Below, one piece after another: positions 1 to 7,861 of a stretch of DNA of 42,136 nucleotides (the stretch's first letter is position 1; each line of letters starts with the position of its first letter). A model generated the notes under the pieces. The model did no database searches and was not told the DNA's origin. It worked only from the letters and a program-made list of their open reading frames with translations. Position numbers and translations under genes: made by a program. This DNA comes from Acidobacteriaceae bacterium (GTDB lineage: Bacteria; Acidobacteriota; Terriglobia; Terriglobales; Acidobacteriaceae), in assembly GCA_030037545.1 (NCBI GenBank), contig JASHRF010000114.1:1-42136 (forward strand). Direction: 5' to 3'.

Positions 1-124
1 CCGCACGCAGAGCATAATCCCGTTGTTCGGCGTCCTCTTTGCACAAGGCCAGATAGGGCGCCACAAACGCCCACTCTTCGTCCGTCACGTCGCTGGGGTA
101 ACCGCTGCGTTCGCGTTTCTCCAT
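1..124 (-). CDS. IS5-family transposase, N-terminal fragment (cut by window edge)
   Basis: The minus strand reads from an ATG at 124 down to base 1 without a stop. The translation starts [20 protein letters not shown] and continues [20 protein letters not shown]. The '[10 protein letters not shown]' opening is the typical N-terminus of IS5/IS4-type transposases (DUF4096-like region). Only about 41 residues are visible, so the DDE catalytic core lies beyond the left edge and it cannot be said whether the gene is intact. Family knowledge: these enzymes cut and rejoin the element's terminal inverted repeats. Confidence 0.75.
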   Translation of the reverse strand, partial: MEKRERSGYPSDVTDEEWAFVAPYLALCKEDAEQRDYALRA

Positions 125-199
125 GCCACCAGCATGAAGAACCTCACCGCAAAAGCTTCATCCCAATGAAAACAAACGTACAAAGTTAATAACAGGCCC
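1..199 (-). mobile_element. End of an IS5-family insertion sequence
   Basis: Upstream of the transposase start, the minus strand begins GGGCCTGTTATTAACTTTG (199 back to 181), which resembles the terminal inverted repeats of the IS1031/IS5 group. It is followed outside by TAA (200-202), fitting the TNA target preference of that group. The other end of the element is off the window, so the inverted repeat and target duplication cannot be confirmed; the boundary at 199 is inference. Confidence 0.5.
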
Positions 200-328
200 T
201 AAGGAATTCCTAAAGATTCCACGCCGGAACACGCGCGGCGACGCCTCAATTCGCTGCGGCAGGTTAAATTGCTCGCCTGAAGGGTAAAATTGAGCTTCTA
301 TGTTTAGGCTTGCAGCATAATTGGAGCA

Positions 329-374
329 ATTTACGGGTTAATTCATGCCCGAATTATCCGATTTACCCGTAAAT
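329..374. promoter_or_regulatory. Pair of operator-like palindromes
   Basis: 361-374 is ATTTACCCGTAAAT, a perfect 6-bp inverted repeat around CC. 329-342 is ATTTACGGGTTAAT, a near copy on the other strand with one arm imperfect. Their centres are 32 bp apart, about three helical turns. A third related half-site (AACCCGTAAATT) lies at 529-540. This is the usual look of tandem sites for a dimeric repressor or activator upstream of a sugar-uptake gene; the regulator is not in the window, and its family is unknown. Confidence 0.4.
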
Positions 375-528
375 CGACGCCACCTGCGCCAAAGACAATC
401 TGGGCACCGGCGCGTCGCGGACCGGCGCTCTTTCGTCTGTGCTTCCTGAGCTTCCGCCCATCCGCGCCGGCACCTCTAACGCCGGCCGTTAGATGCACCG
501 CAGCATTTACTCCGGGACTCCGCAGACG

Positions 529-540
529 AACCCGTAAATT
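529..540. promoter_or_regulatory. Third copy of the operator-like motif
   Basis: AACCCGTAAATT repeats the right half of the 361-374 palindrome almost exactly. It lies about 180 bp upstream of the receptor start. Alone it would be unremarkable; it gains weight from the pair at 329-374. Confidence 0.3.
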
Positions 541-711
541 TATCCGCGCCTTACGTTTCCAGTTATTAGTGACCGAGCCTTCAATACGCATGGTTCACCA
601 AAAGCCCGTGCGGAACGCCTCCAGCTTTCTGGCAGCGTCAAGCAATGACTGAAATGGAACGGCAGGATACATCTGCCCGCACGCGCTCGAGCAGTTGAGG
701 GAGGAATGACC

Positions 712-3700
712 ATGGCATTCAAGAAGATTCTGGCGGCGCTGGCGCTAGTGGCGTGTGGGTTGGCCGCGCCGCTGCTGGCCCAATCGGACCGAGCCACGAT
801 CCTGGGAACGGTGAAGGACCCGTCGGGGGCGGTGCTGCCCGGCGTACATGTTCTGGTAACCGACCTGGGCACCGGCTTGACGCGCACGGAGGTGACCGGC
901 GCCGCGGGTGCATACCGCGTCGACGACCTGTCTATCGGCAGCTATTCCGTCACGTTTTCGCTTAACGGCTTCAAAACCCTGGAGCGCAAGGGCATCACGC
1001 TGCTCATCAGCCAGGTGGCAGAGATCGACGCCACTTTGCAGGTCGGCGGGACCTCGGAGACGGTGGTGGTGAGCTCGGCCGCGCCCATCCTGCAATCGGA
1101 TACTTCGACCCTGGGCGCCAACCTGAACAGCGAAGCAGTAACCGAGCTGCCTATGAACGTAGCGGGCAGCCGCAACCTGTCGAACTTCATGTTCGACTAC
1201 CTCCCCGGAGTGGAGGGCTCCGATTATAGCTCGCACATCGACGGCGGAATGGCCTTCACGAAGGAGGTGCTGATCGATGGCACTTCGGCGGTTTCTCAGT
1301 TGGGCGGCTATCTGAGCGAATCGCAGCCACCCATGGAGGCGGTCGAGGAATTCGAGGCCGATACCTCGGGCATCAGCGCCGACGCCGGCCGCACCGGCGG
1401 CGGAGTCTTCAAATACGAGTTGAAGTCGGGCACCAACCAAATCCACGGATCGTTGTTTGGCTTTGTGCACTCGACGGATCTGGATGCGATTGGCGCCACG
1501 GGCCATCTTTCGGCAGATGAGGACCCCGCCAACGCGGCGGTCGATCTGCTCAAACAGGACTCGATGTCCGACTGGGGCGGGAGCTTTGGCGGAGCGATTG
1601 TGAAGGACAAGCTCTTCTACTTTGGGTCCTTCGAGCGCTACATGCAGTCGATGTGGTTGCTGGGCGCGCCTTCGCGCACCGTTCCGACGGACGCGATGAT
1701 GGGACTGAATTCAAATGGAAGCGTGGCCACATACGCCGACTTGAGCCCCATGCTGACCACGAGCGCGGTGCTTACGACCGATGCATGTGGCAACACGGTC
1801 TACCAGGGATCGGTCTATGACCCGGCGACCAATCTGAGCTGCGTGTTTCCGAACAACCAGATTCCCACCAGCCGGATCAGTCAGGTCACGGCGCAGATTT
1901 TGCAGTTGTATCACCAGTATTACAAGCCCCAAACCTCGCTCACGCTGAACGACGCCGGGCCCGGGTACCAGCCCGACCCGTGGTTCCACAATACGCAGTC
2001 GAGCATCAAGATGGACTACAACCTGAGCCCGCGGCAGCACATTGCCGGCTCATTCTACTGGGACGATTATCCGCGCATCAACGCCGACCAGGGCGGTGCG
2101 TGGTCGCCCACCGCGCCCGATGGCGGTCCCATGGCCAACTCCTACTGGCACGACACCACAGCGCCGGGCGCGCGCTTGAACGACGCTATCACCATCTCGC
2201 CAAACTTGCTCAACACCGTCTACGGCACCTTCAACCGATTTCGCGTTCCCAGCATTGCGGTTTCGCAGACTGGGCATTGGGATGACAAACTGCTCGGCTA
2301 CAGTGGAGCGGGGAACTTCCCGCTCATCTATTTCGATACCGGCGAATATACCAACGGCGCCAATTACCAGAATGGCTGGAATTTCTCGCCCATCGGCAGC
2401 CAGTACAATGACTATTACGTTGCCAATACGTTCGTCTACAACGACGAGATAGTGTGGAACCGCGGCCGCCACAACCTGAAATTCGGCGTGGAGTTCCGCG
2501 CCATGCAGTTCAACTACACCACCGACGACAACACATTTACAGGCGGATATCCGATCCTCTTCGACCCCAGCACGACCGCCGGCTACGGATATCAGCAGAC
2601 CGGCAATGCGTTCGCTTCGTTCCTGCTCGGAGACGTCTACAACGCCGAGAACAACAACCCCGACAACGAATACGGCCGGCGCAAAGCCTTCTCGTGGTAT
2701 ATCAGCGACAACATCAGGGTCAATCAACGGCTGACGGTCGACCTAAGCCTGCGCTGGGATTTCAACAATCCCTACAAGGAAAAGTACGGCCACTGGTCGA
2801 ACTTCGAGCTAGGTGACCTGAACCCGATCACCGGGCTGATGGGCACCTACGAGTACCTGAAAAATGGCAGCCAGTCGTTTGAGCGCCGTCAGGATCCGTA
2901 CAACTACTCCCCGCATCTTGGCGTCGCCTACAAGCTCACCGACAAGATGGTCGCGCGCGGCAATTTCGCGGTGTTCTTTACGCCTCTCAACCTGAATACC
3001 TGGGGCGCCGTTCCCTATCAGCAGGACGGCGACATCAGCTTCCACAAGATCACCCAGGAGGGCCACTTCGACTGGGACAACGGCTACAGCCCTGTCGCCA
3101 CGCCGCAATCGGCTTACAACGCCGCTTACCAGGCGGCCGATATGGTCAGCATCGATCCGCGTTCACTCACGCCGGGGAACACCTGGCAGTACAACGTAGG
3201 AGTGCAGCGCGAACTGGACTCGAAAACGAGGCTCGATGTGAACTGGATACAAAGCCGCAGCACGCACCTGCAAAGCGGCTATTTTGATACCAATCAGCCG
3301 ACGTTCACCGATTACCAGAATTACGTGGTGGCCGGAACCATGGTCTCCGGTTACAACGGCTATTACAGCGCGGCTTGCCCCGGCGCCAATGGAGATGACT
3401 GGTGGTGTATAACGCCATATCCGCAAGCAGCCACCAATTATAGCTCCATGTTCGGCGTTGCCGCTCCTCTGGGCAATGCCGACTACAAGAGCATGCAGTT
3501 CCTTGTGACGCGCCGTTCGGCGCGCGGGCTCTCGCTGATGGGCAGCTACAACTGGTCGCGCTCGCACGGCGATATCGACTCCGATTTTCAGGAGCCGTGG
3601 TGGGGCGGCCCGTTGCAGAACATCTATGACCTGAAGGATGAAGCCAAGGATATCGAGGACTTCGACCAGACCCACATCGTCAAGGGTTATATCATCTACA

Positions 3701-4260
3701 ACCTGCCCTTCGGCCGGGGCAAGATGCTGATGGCAACGGCGAGCCCGCTTGCCGACGCATTTGTGGGCGGGTGGTCACTCGATGGCGACTTCCACTACAA
3801 CACCGGCACACCGATCTCTGTGCACTCCACCAATTCCTACCCGGGTTTCAACTCGGTTTACGTCAACCTTGCTCCCGGTTGCAAGCTGACCAATGGCGCA
3901 GGGCGCAAGATCAACGGGCAGTGGCTGAATACCAGTTGTTTTCAGAACCCCAACCCTGGCGTGGGCTGGTGGGTGAGTTACGACCCCAGCGTGCCGCAAC
4001 TGGGCACGGCTGGCGACTACCAGTCGCAGGTTCGTAATCCGGGGCTGGCCACGGAGGACCTTGGCTTGCACAAGAGCCTGGCCGTCGGCCCAGAGGGCCA
4101 ATACAACTTCACGTTCCGGCTGGAGTTCTTCAACGTCTTCAACCGCGATGCGCTGGGTGGGCCTGATACCAATATGGCAGACGGCACCTTCGGCCAGATC
4201 CTCAGCTACGGCGGATTGGGCGGCCGCGTGGGTCAGTTGGGCATGCGGTTGACCTTCTGA
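712..4260 (+). CDS. Oar-type TonB-dependent outer-membrane receptor (glucan unit)
   Basis: A 1182-residue outer-membrane receptor expected to import oligosaccharides or other large ligands using TonB energy. Seen: signal peptide (residues 1-24, MAFKKILAALALVACG...LLAQ), a carboxypeptidase-regulatory-like beta-sandwich at about 27-110, a plug-like region at about 120-240 including the 'YELKSGTNQIHGSLFG' segment typical of Oar proteins, then a long Tyr/Trp/Asn-rich barrel ending in phenylalanine (GMRLTF), the usual barrel-assembly signal. An ATG at 706 directly abuts GGGAGGA, whereas the ATG at 712 sits 6 bases after it, so 712 is preferred. Two GH16 glucanases follow on the same strand, which suggests beta-glucan fragments as ligand (inference). 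No SusD homologue is present, as is usual in Acidobacteria. Confidence 0.9.
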   Translation: MAFKKILAALALVACGLAAPLLAQSDRATILGTVKDPSGAVLPGVHVLVTDLGTGLTRTEVTGAAGAYRVDDLSIGSYSVTFSLNGFKTLERKGITLLISQVAEIDATLQVGGTSETVVVSSAAPILQSDTSTLGANLNSEAVTELPMNVAGSRNLSNFMFDYLPGVEGSDYSSHIDGGMAFTKEVLIDGTSAVSQLGGYLSESQPPMEAVEEFEADTSGISADAGRTGGGVFKYELKSGTNQIHGSLFGFVHSTDLDAIGATGHLSADEDPANAAVDLLKQDSMSDWGGSFGGAIVKDKLFYFGSFERYMQSMWLLGAPSRTVPTDAMMGLNSNGSVATYADLSPMLTTSAVLTTDACGNTVYQGSVYDPATNLSCVFPNNQIPTSRISQVTAQILQLYHQYYKPQTSLTLNDAGPGYQPDPWFHNTQSSIKMDYNLSPRQHIAGSFYWDDYPRINADQGGAWSPTAPDGGPMANSYWHDTTAPGARLNDAITISPNLLNTVYGTFNRFRVPSIAVSQTGHWDDKLLGYSGAGNFPLIYFDTGEYTNGANYQNGWNFSPIGSQYNDYYVANTFVYNDEIVWNRGRHNLKFGVEFRAMQFNYTTDDNTFTGGYPILFDPSTTAGYGYQQTGNAFASFLLGDVYNAENNNPDNEYGRRKAFSWYISDNIRVNQRLTVDLSLRWDFNNPYKEKYGHWSNFELGDLNPITGLMGTYEYLKNGSQSFERRQDPYNYSPHLGVAYKLTDKMVARGNFAVFFTPLNLNTWGAVPYQQDGDISFHKITQEGHFDWDNGYSPVATPQSAYNAAYQAADMVSIDPRSLTPGNTWQYNVGVQRELDSKTRLDVNWIQSRSTHLQSGYFDTNQPTFTDYQNYVVAGTMVSGYNGYYSAACPGANGDDWWCITPYPQAATNYSSMFGVAAPLGNADYKSMQFLVTRRSARGLSLMGSYNWSRSHGDIDSDFQEPWWGGPLQNIYDLKDEAKDIEDFDQTHIVKGYIIYNLPFGRGKMLMATASPLADAFVGGWSLDGDFHYNTGTPISVHSTNSYPGFNSVYVNLAPGCKLTNGAGRKINGQWLNTSCFQNPNPGVGWWVSYDPSVPQLGTAGDYQSQVRNPGLATEDLGLHKSLAVGPEGQYNFTFRLEFFNVFNRDALGGPDTNMADGTFGQILSYGGLGGRVGQLGMRLTF

Positions 4261-4274
4261 CGGTAAGCCGAGCC

Positions 4275-4313
4275 GCAGATTGCGGGATCTCGTAAGGAGA
4301 TCCCGCAATCTGC
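4275..4313. terminator. Perfect 17-bp intercistronic hairpin
   Basis: GCAGATTGCGGGATCTC (4275-4291) pairs perfectly with 4297-4313 around a GTAAG loop. It lies 14 bases after the receptor stop and about 40 bases before the first GH16 gene. No T-run follows (GAATCGTCC), so it is not a classical intrinsic terminator. It may cap the 3' end of the receptor mRNA, or weaken read-through so that receptor and enzyme levels differ. Confidence 0.6.
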
Positions 4314-4352
4314 GAATCGTCCACTGGAATCCTTAAAGGGAAAAACTCAAGT

Positions 4353-5477
4353 ATGTTCGCTAGCGCAAATTTCGGGACCCGATGGGCGTTGGGAATCTGC
4401 GTCCTGGTGGCCAGTTGCGGCGGGGGTGGTGGTGGAACCACAACGCAATCGAATCCGCCAGCAGCCACGCCCACCATCTCCACCGCTGCCGCGCAGAACG
4501 GCGCGGTAATCGTGACGCTGGCCACCACGACTTCGGGTGCCAGCATCTACTACACGGTCGACGGCTCAACGCCAACCACCAGCTCGCCGGAGTACGAAGC
4601 GCCGTTTCTGGTGGCATCGAATCTGACGGTCAATGCCATCGCCGACGCTCCGGCCTATACGGCCAGCAGCGTGGCCACGCAGGCATTCTCGCCCAACATT
4701 CCTTCGGGCACGCTGGTATGGAGCGACGACTTCGGCAATTCCACGGGCGCCAACATCCAGCCCAACCCGCAGGTGTGGACTTACGATACGGGAGGCGGCG
4801 GCTGGGGCAACGATGAGCTTGAAACCTACTGCGGATGGAATTCGTCCGCCTCGCCGTGCAGCACCGCCAACCCAAACGTGTACGTGGGCACCGACGGCTA
4901 TTTGCACATCGTGGCCCAGAACCCATCGGCCGGGGTGTACACTTCGGCTCGGCTCAAGACCGAGGGCCTCTTCAGCTTCCAGTACGGGCGCATTGAATTC
5001 AGCGCCCAGGTTCCAGAGGCGCAAGGCTTCTGGCCGGCGAATTGGCTGCTCGGCAACAGCATCGTCACCGCGGACTGGCCGGCCTGCGGCGAGATGGACG
5101 TGCTGGAGCGCGTGAACGCGGCCAGTACTCCCGACTGGAACGAAGGCTCCATCCACGGCACCGGCTTCACGGGCAGCAACCTGGGCACACAGTACGACTT
5201 TCCGGCCGGCGAAACAGCATCCGGCTGGCACACCTACGGCATGATCTGGTCCAAGGGCAGCGTCTCCTACTACGTCGACGATCCGAACAATCCATACGTA
5301 ACCTACACGCCCGCGAGCATCAGCGGCTTGAGCGGCTCGGTCTGGCCCTTCGATTCCGGGCCCAACTTCATCATTCTTAACCTGGCGGTGGGCGGAAGCT
5401 GGCCCGGTAGCCCCAACTCCAGCACTCCGTTTCCGTCGCAGATGCTCGTAAGCTACGTGCGCATTTATACCAACTGA
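4353..5477 (+). CDS. GH16 beta-glucanase, lipoprotein with N-terminal chitobiase-C-like domain
   Basis: A 374-residue lipoprotein predicted to hydrolyse beta-1,3 or mixed-linkage glucan. Seen: a type II signal with lipobox LVAS-C (Cys22) followed by a glycine run, which fits membrane anchoring; a CHB_HEX_C-like beta domain at about 38-112 (ASIYYTVDGSTPT...); and a GH16 domain at about 115-374. The GH16 active-site motif is GEMDVLE, with Glu247 the likely nucleophile, Asp249 the helper and Glu252 the acid/base. The usual aromatic and WPACGE residues around it are present. It lies 92 bases behind the receptor and 61 bases before a second GH16 gene, so the three probably form one unit. Exact specificity (laminarinase, lichenase or other) cannot be read from sequence alone. 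Confidence 0.9.
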   Translation: MFASANFGTRWALGICVLVASCGGGGGGTTTQSNPPAATPTISTAAAQNGAVIVTLATTTSGASIYYTVDGSTPTTSSPEYEAPFLVASNLTVNAIADAPAYTASSVATQAFSPNIPSGTLVWSDDFGNSTGANIQPNPQVWTYDTGGGGWGNDELETYCGWNSSASPCSTANPNVYVGTDGYLHIVAQNPSAGVYTSARLKTEGLFSFQYGRIEFSAQVPEAQGFWPANWLLGNSIVTADWPACGEMDVLERVNAASTPDWNEGSIHGTGFTGSNLGTQYDFPAGETASGWHTYGMIWSKGSVSYYVDDPNNPYVTYTPASISGLSGSVWPFDSGPNFIILNLAVGGSWPGSPNSSTPFPSQMLVSYVRIYTN

Positions 5478-5538
5478 ACAGCAATGCTGGTCCTGAATTC
5501 CGCCAGGGAACAGAAAAACTCGAGGAGCAATATACGCG

Positions 5539-6405
5539 GTGAAGACTCGTTTCGCATTCCCTGTATGGATCGTGATCCTGGTGCTGTTCGCGCCGGCTGG
5601 GCGCGTCTTGGCTTCCGGCCCCAAGACGGCGCGCAAAGTCGATCTTCAGCCTAAAGGCTGGACGCTGGTATGGAGCGACGAGTTCAACGGCCCCAACGGC
5701 AGCCAGCCCGACCCTGGCAAATGGAAGATCGTCACCAGCGGCTCCGGCTTCGGCAACCAGGAGCTCGAATACTACACCGCCCGGCCCGCCAACCTGCACC
5801 TGCAGAACGGCAAGCTGGTTATTACCGCGCGCAGAGAGAGTTACACGGGCCAGGACGGCAGCCGCAAGTACACCTCGGCGCGCATTGAGTCGCAGGGCCA
5901 CTTCGAGCTCAAGTACGGGCGCATCGAAGCCCGTATCAAGCTGCCCAAAGGGCAGGGGATCTGGCCGGCGTTTTGGATGCTGGGCAGCGACTTCGACGCC
6001 ATTGGCTGGCCGGCCTGCGGCGAAGTGGACATTATGGAGAACGTGGGCAACGAGCCGTCGCGCGTCCACGGCAGCCTGCACGGGCCGGGCTACTCGGGCG
6101 GCAATCCGCTGACCGGCGTTTTCGACTTGCCCAACCAGGCGCGCTTCAGCGACGACTATCACGTATTCGCCATCGAGTGGGAGCCGCAGACCATGCGTTT
6201 CTACGTAGATAACAATCTCTACGAGACGCAAACCGCCGGCGATCTGCCTCTCGGCAAGACTTGGGCTTTCGACCATCCGTTTTTTCTGGTTTTGAACGTG
6301 GCCGTGGGCGGATACTGGCCCGGCAGCCCCAAGGCCACAACCCAATTCCCCACCAGCATGATGGTCGATTATGTGCGCGTCTACCGCCCTGGCGACCAGC
6401 ACTGA
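5539..6405 (+). CDS. Secreted GH16 family beta-glucanase
   Basis: A 288-residue single-domain glycoside hydrolase of family 16. The GTG start lies 11 bases after GAGGAG (5522-5527). A signal peptide (about 1-26) ends near VLASG with no lipobox cysteine, so the enzyme is probably free in the periplasm or outside. The catalytic motif is GEVDIMEN, with Glu162 nucleophile, Asp164 and Glu167 acid/base; the strand that follows (RVHGSLHGPGYSGG) is typical of laminarinase-like members. The C-terminal VDYVRVY motif closes the jelly roll. It is closest in arrangement to the catalytic part of the preceding gene, so the two may be an old duplication in which one copy gained a lipid anchor and an extra domain. 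Confidence 0.92.
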   Translation: MKTRFAFPVWIVILVLFAPAGRVLASGPKTARKVDLQPKGWTLVWSDEFNGPNGSQPDPGKWKIVTSGSGFGNQELEYYTARPANLHLQNGKLVITARRESYTGQDGSRKYTSARIESQGHFELKYGRIEARIKLPKGQGIWPAFWMLGSDFDAIGWPACGEVDIMENVGNEPSRVHGSLHGPGYSGGNPLTGVFDLPNQARFSDDYHVFAIEWEPQTMRFYVDNNLYETQTAGDLPLGKTWAFDHPFFLVLNVAVGGYWPGSPKATTQFPTSMMVDYVRVYRPGDQH

Positions 6406-7132
6406 AGCCGGCTCATCGCTTGATGTTCTTCTGAAAGGATTTCACGGTTTTGAAAGGGCGCGGCTTCCGTCGTACCGGGAAGCCGGAACCATCATCTATA
6501 CCAGGGCAATTGCACTTGGAAAGGCGCGCCGGCAGGGTTGATTTCAGGTTTATACGTACCCCCCGGGGGGGTGCGTGGGATTCTGCGATGAAGCTCCTTG
6601 TTTTCTGATGGTTGGATGCGTTTTCGGGTGCGATTAACATGCGGTTTTGTGCAAGAAAACTTAGAATTAGAAGTGGTTTCATAACCCATCTGTCATCGTC
6701 CCTCGGGGGCTAAAGCCCCACGTTTTTGGGGAACTCATTAGCAGGACTGAAGCCGTGCCCTTTCAAAACAGGGTTATGAAACAGCTTCTAGCTTTCCTGC
6801 GCTTCTTTGCGCTTGCCGGCCCCGGATTCTCGAGCGGCCACGAGCGCCTGGGAGCATTTCTTCACAGCATAGCGGAAGGGCGAAATTAACCCGCAACGAG
6901 CGGCGAAAATATATTTCCCGCCGAATGAGCGCGATGCGGGCGATCTGGCTTTTGCAAAGGCTTGACAACGGCATGGGTTGGCTCGATTACGAAATAACGG
7001 GGTCGAAAAACTAGAAGTGGTTTCATAACCCGTCTGCAATCGCCCCTCGAGGGCTAAAGCCCCACGTTTTTGGGGGAACTTATTGGCACGGCTGAAGCCG
7101 TGCCCTTTCAAAACAGGGTCATGAAATAGCTT
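6406..7132. other. Gene-poor stretch carrying two MITE copies
   Basis: About 730 bases with no convincing coding sequence. It holds a C/G-only palindrome at 6558-6572, MITE copy 1 (6670-6788) and MITE copy 2 (7014-7133). The 220 bases between the two copies show no gene. Open frames here are short and read through the repeats. Confidence 0.6.
6668..6790. mobile_element. TA-flanked MITE, copy 1
   Basis: A 119-bp element (6670-6788) flanked by TA on both sides. Its ends are imperfect inverted repeats: the left end reads TAGAAGTGGTTTCATAACCC, and the right end read on the other strand starts TAGAAGCTGTTTCATAACCC. Inside are two palindromes, GGGCTAAAGCCC and one around CTGAAGCCG. Three more copies occur at 7012-7135, 14226-14348 and 21855-21977. 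There is no coding capacity, so movement would depend on a transposase elsewhere, probably of the TA-targeting IS630/Tc1 type (inference). Confidence 0.8.
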
Positions 7133-7135
7133 CTA
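7012..7135. mobile_element. TA-flanked MITE, copy 2
   Basis: A 120-bp copy (7014-7133) of the same repeat, flanked by TA. It has one extra G in the central TTTTTGGGGG run and a few changes near the right end (GGTCATGAAATAGC). Its right end abuts the LemA-family gene: that gene's TAG stop uses the flanking TA and the first base of the element. Confidence 0.8.
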
Positions 7136-7711
7136 GAACTTGACGGAAGGCACGCTCTGCGCAGCCGGACTGGCAGTGAAGTAGGCGTTGTTTACCTGAA
7201 AGCCAAGAATGCCTGCCCAAACGCTGTTGGGGAACTGGCGCACAAACGTGTTGTAATCCTGCAGCGCGTCGTTGTAGCGTTTGCGAGCCACGGCGATGCG
7301 GTTCTCAGTGCCAGCCAACTCGTCCTGGAGGCGCATGAACTGGTCGCTGGAGCGCAGTTGCGGGTAATTCTCGGTGAGCAGCAACAGACGGCCAATGGCG
7401 CCGTCGAGCTGGTTGTTGGCGGCGATCTTGGCCGCCGGGCCTTGCGCGTTCAGCATTCCAGCGCGCGCGTTGGCAATGTCGCCGAAGACCGTGCTTTCTT
7501 CTTTCGTGAACCCCTTCACGGTTTCAACAAGGTTGGGAATCAGGTCGGCGCGGCGCTCCATCTGCACGTCCACCTCCGACCAGGCAGCCTTCACTGCCTG
7601 ATCTTTCGCAACCATCTGGTTCTGGGCACTCTTGAAGCTGCCAAAAACCATCAGGCCGGCAAGCACGATGACGCCCACCACTCCCAGCACAACCCATAGT
7701 GCACGACTCAT
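7133..7711 (-). CDS. LemA family protein
   Basis: A 192-residue LemA-family membrane protein. Seen: a short N-terminus, one membrane helix at about 5-27 (VVLGVVGVIVLAGLMVFG), then a long helical domain containing the family's hallmark stretches (KAAWSEVDVQMERRADLIPNL, VKGFTKEES, ENYPQLRSSDQFMRLQDELAGTENRIAVARKRYND, FPNSVWA). The function of LemA proteins is not established; they are usually encoded next to TPM-domain (YgcG) proteins, exactly as here, with the TPM gene upstream on the same strand. The stop codon coincides with the end of MITE copy 2, but the last residues (PSVKF) match where LemA proteins usually end, so the protein looks complete. Confidence 0.92.
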   Translation of the reverse strand: MSRALWVVLGVVGVIVLAGLMVFGSFKSAQNQMVAKDQAVKAAWSEVDVQMERRADLIPNLVETVKGFTKEESTVFGDIANARAGMLNAQGPAAKIAANNQLDGAIGRLLLLTENYPQLRSSDQFMRLQDELAGTENRIAVARKRYNDALQDYNTFVRQFPNSVWAGILGFQVNNAYFTASPAAQSVPSVKF

Positions 7712-7731
7712 ATTCCTCTCTCCCAGTCAAA

Positions 7732-7856
7732 AGTTGTCAGTGGTCAGTGATCGGTCGTCAGTTTTTGGTTATCAGATGCGCGCTCAGTCGCTCGCAGAGG
7801 CTACTCCCTTTTGCCGGAGGAGAAACAGAATACTGACAACTGATCACTGACAACTG
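7732..7856. repeat. Imperfect inverted repeat of GTCAGT/ACTGAC units between two genes
   Basis: TTGTCAGTGGTCAGTGATCG near 7735-7754 is answered by CTGACAACTGATCACTGACA at 7832-7851 in inverted orientation. The block fills the gap between the TPM-domain gene and the LemA-family gene. It could fold into a long stem in the transcript. No coding function is seen. Confidence 0.5.
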
Positions 7857-7861
7857 TTTTT

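Larger units (their letters stand above)
200..711. other. Long non-coding upstream region of the first receptor gene
   Basis: About 510 bases without a convincing gene. It is AT-rich around 280-375 and holds the three operator-like motifs listed separately; the rest (375-520) is GC-rich and shows no clear structure. Its length and the repeated motifs suggest that receptor transcription is controlled here. Confidence 0.5.
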
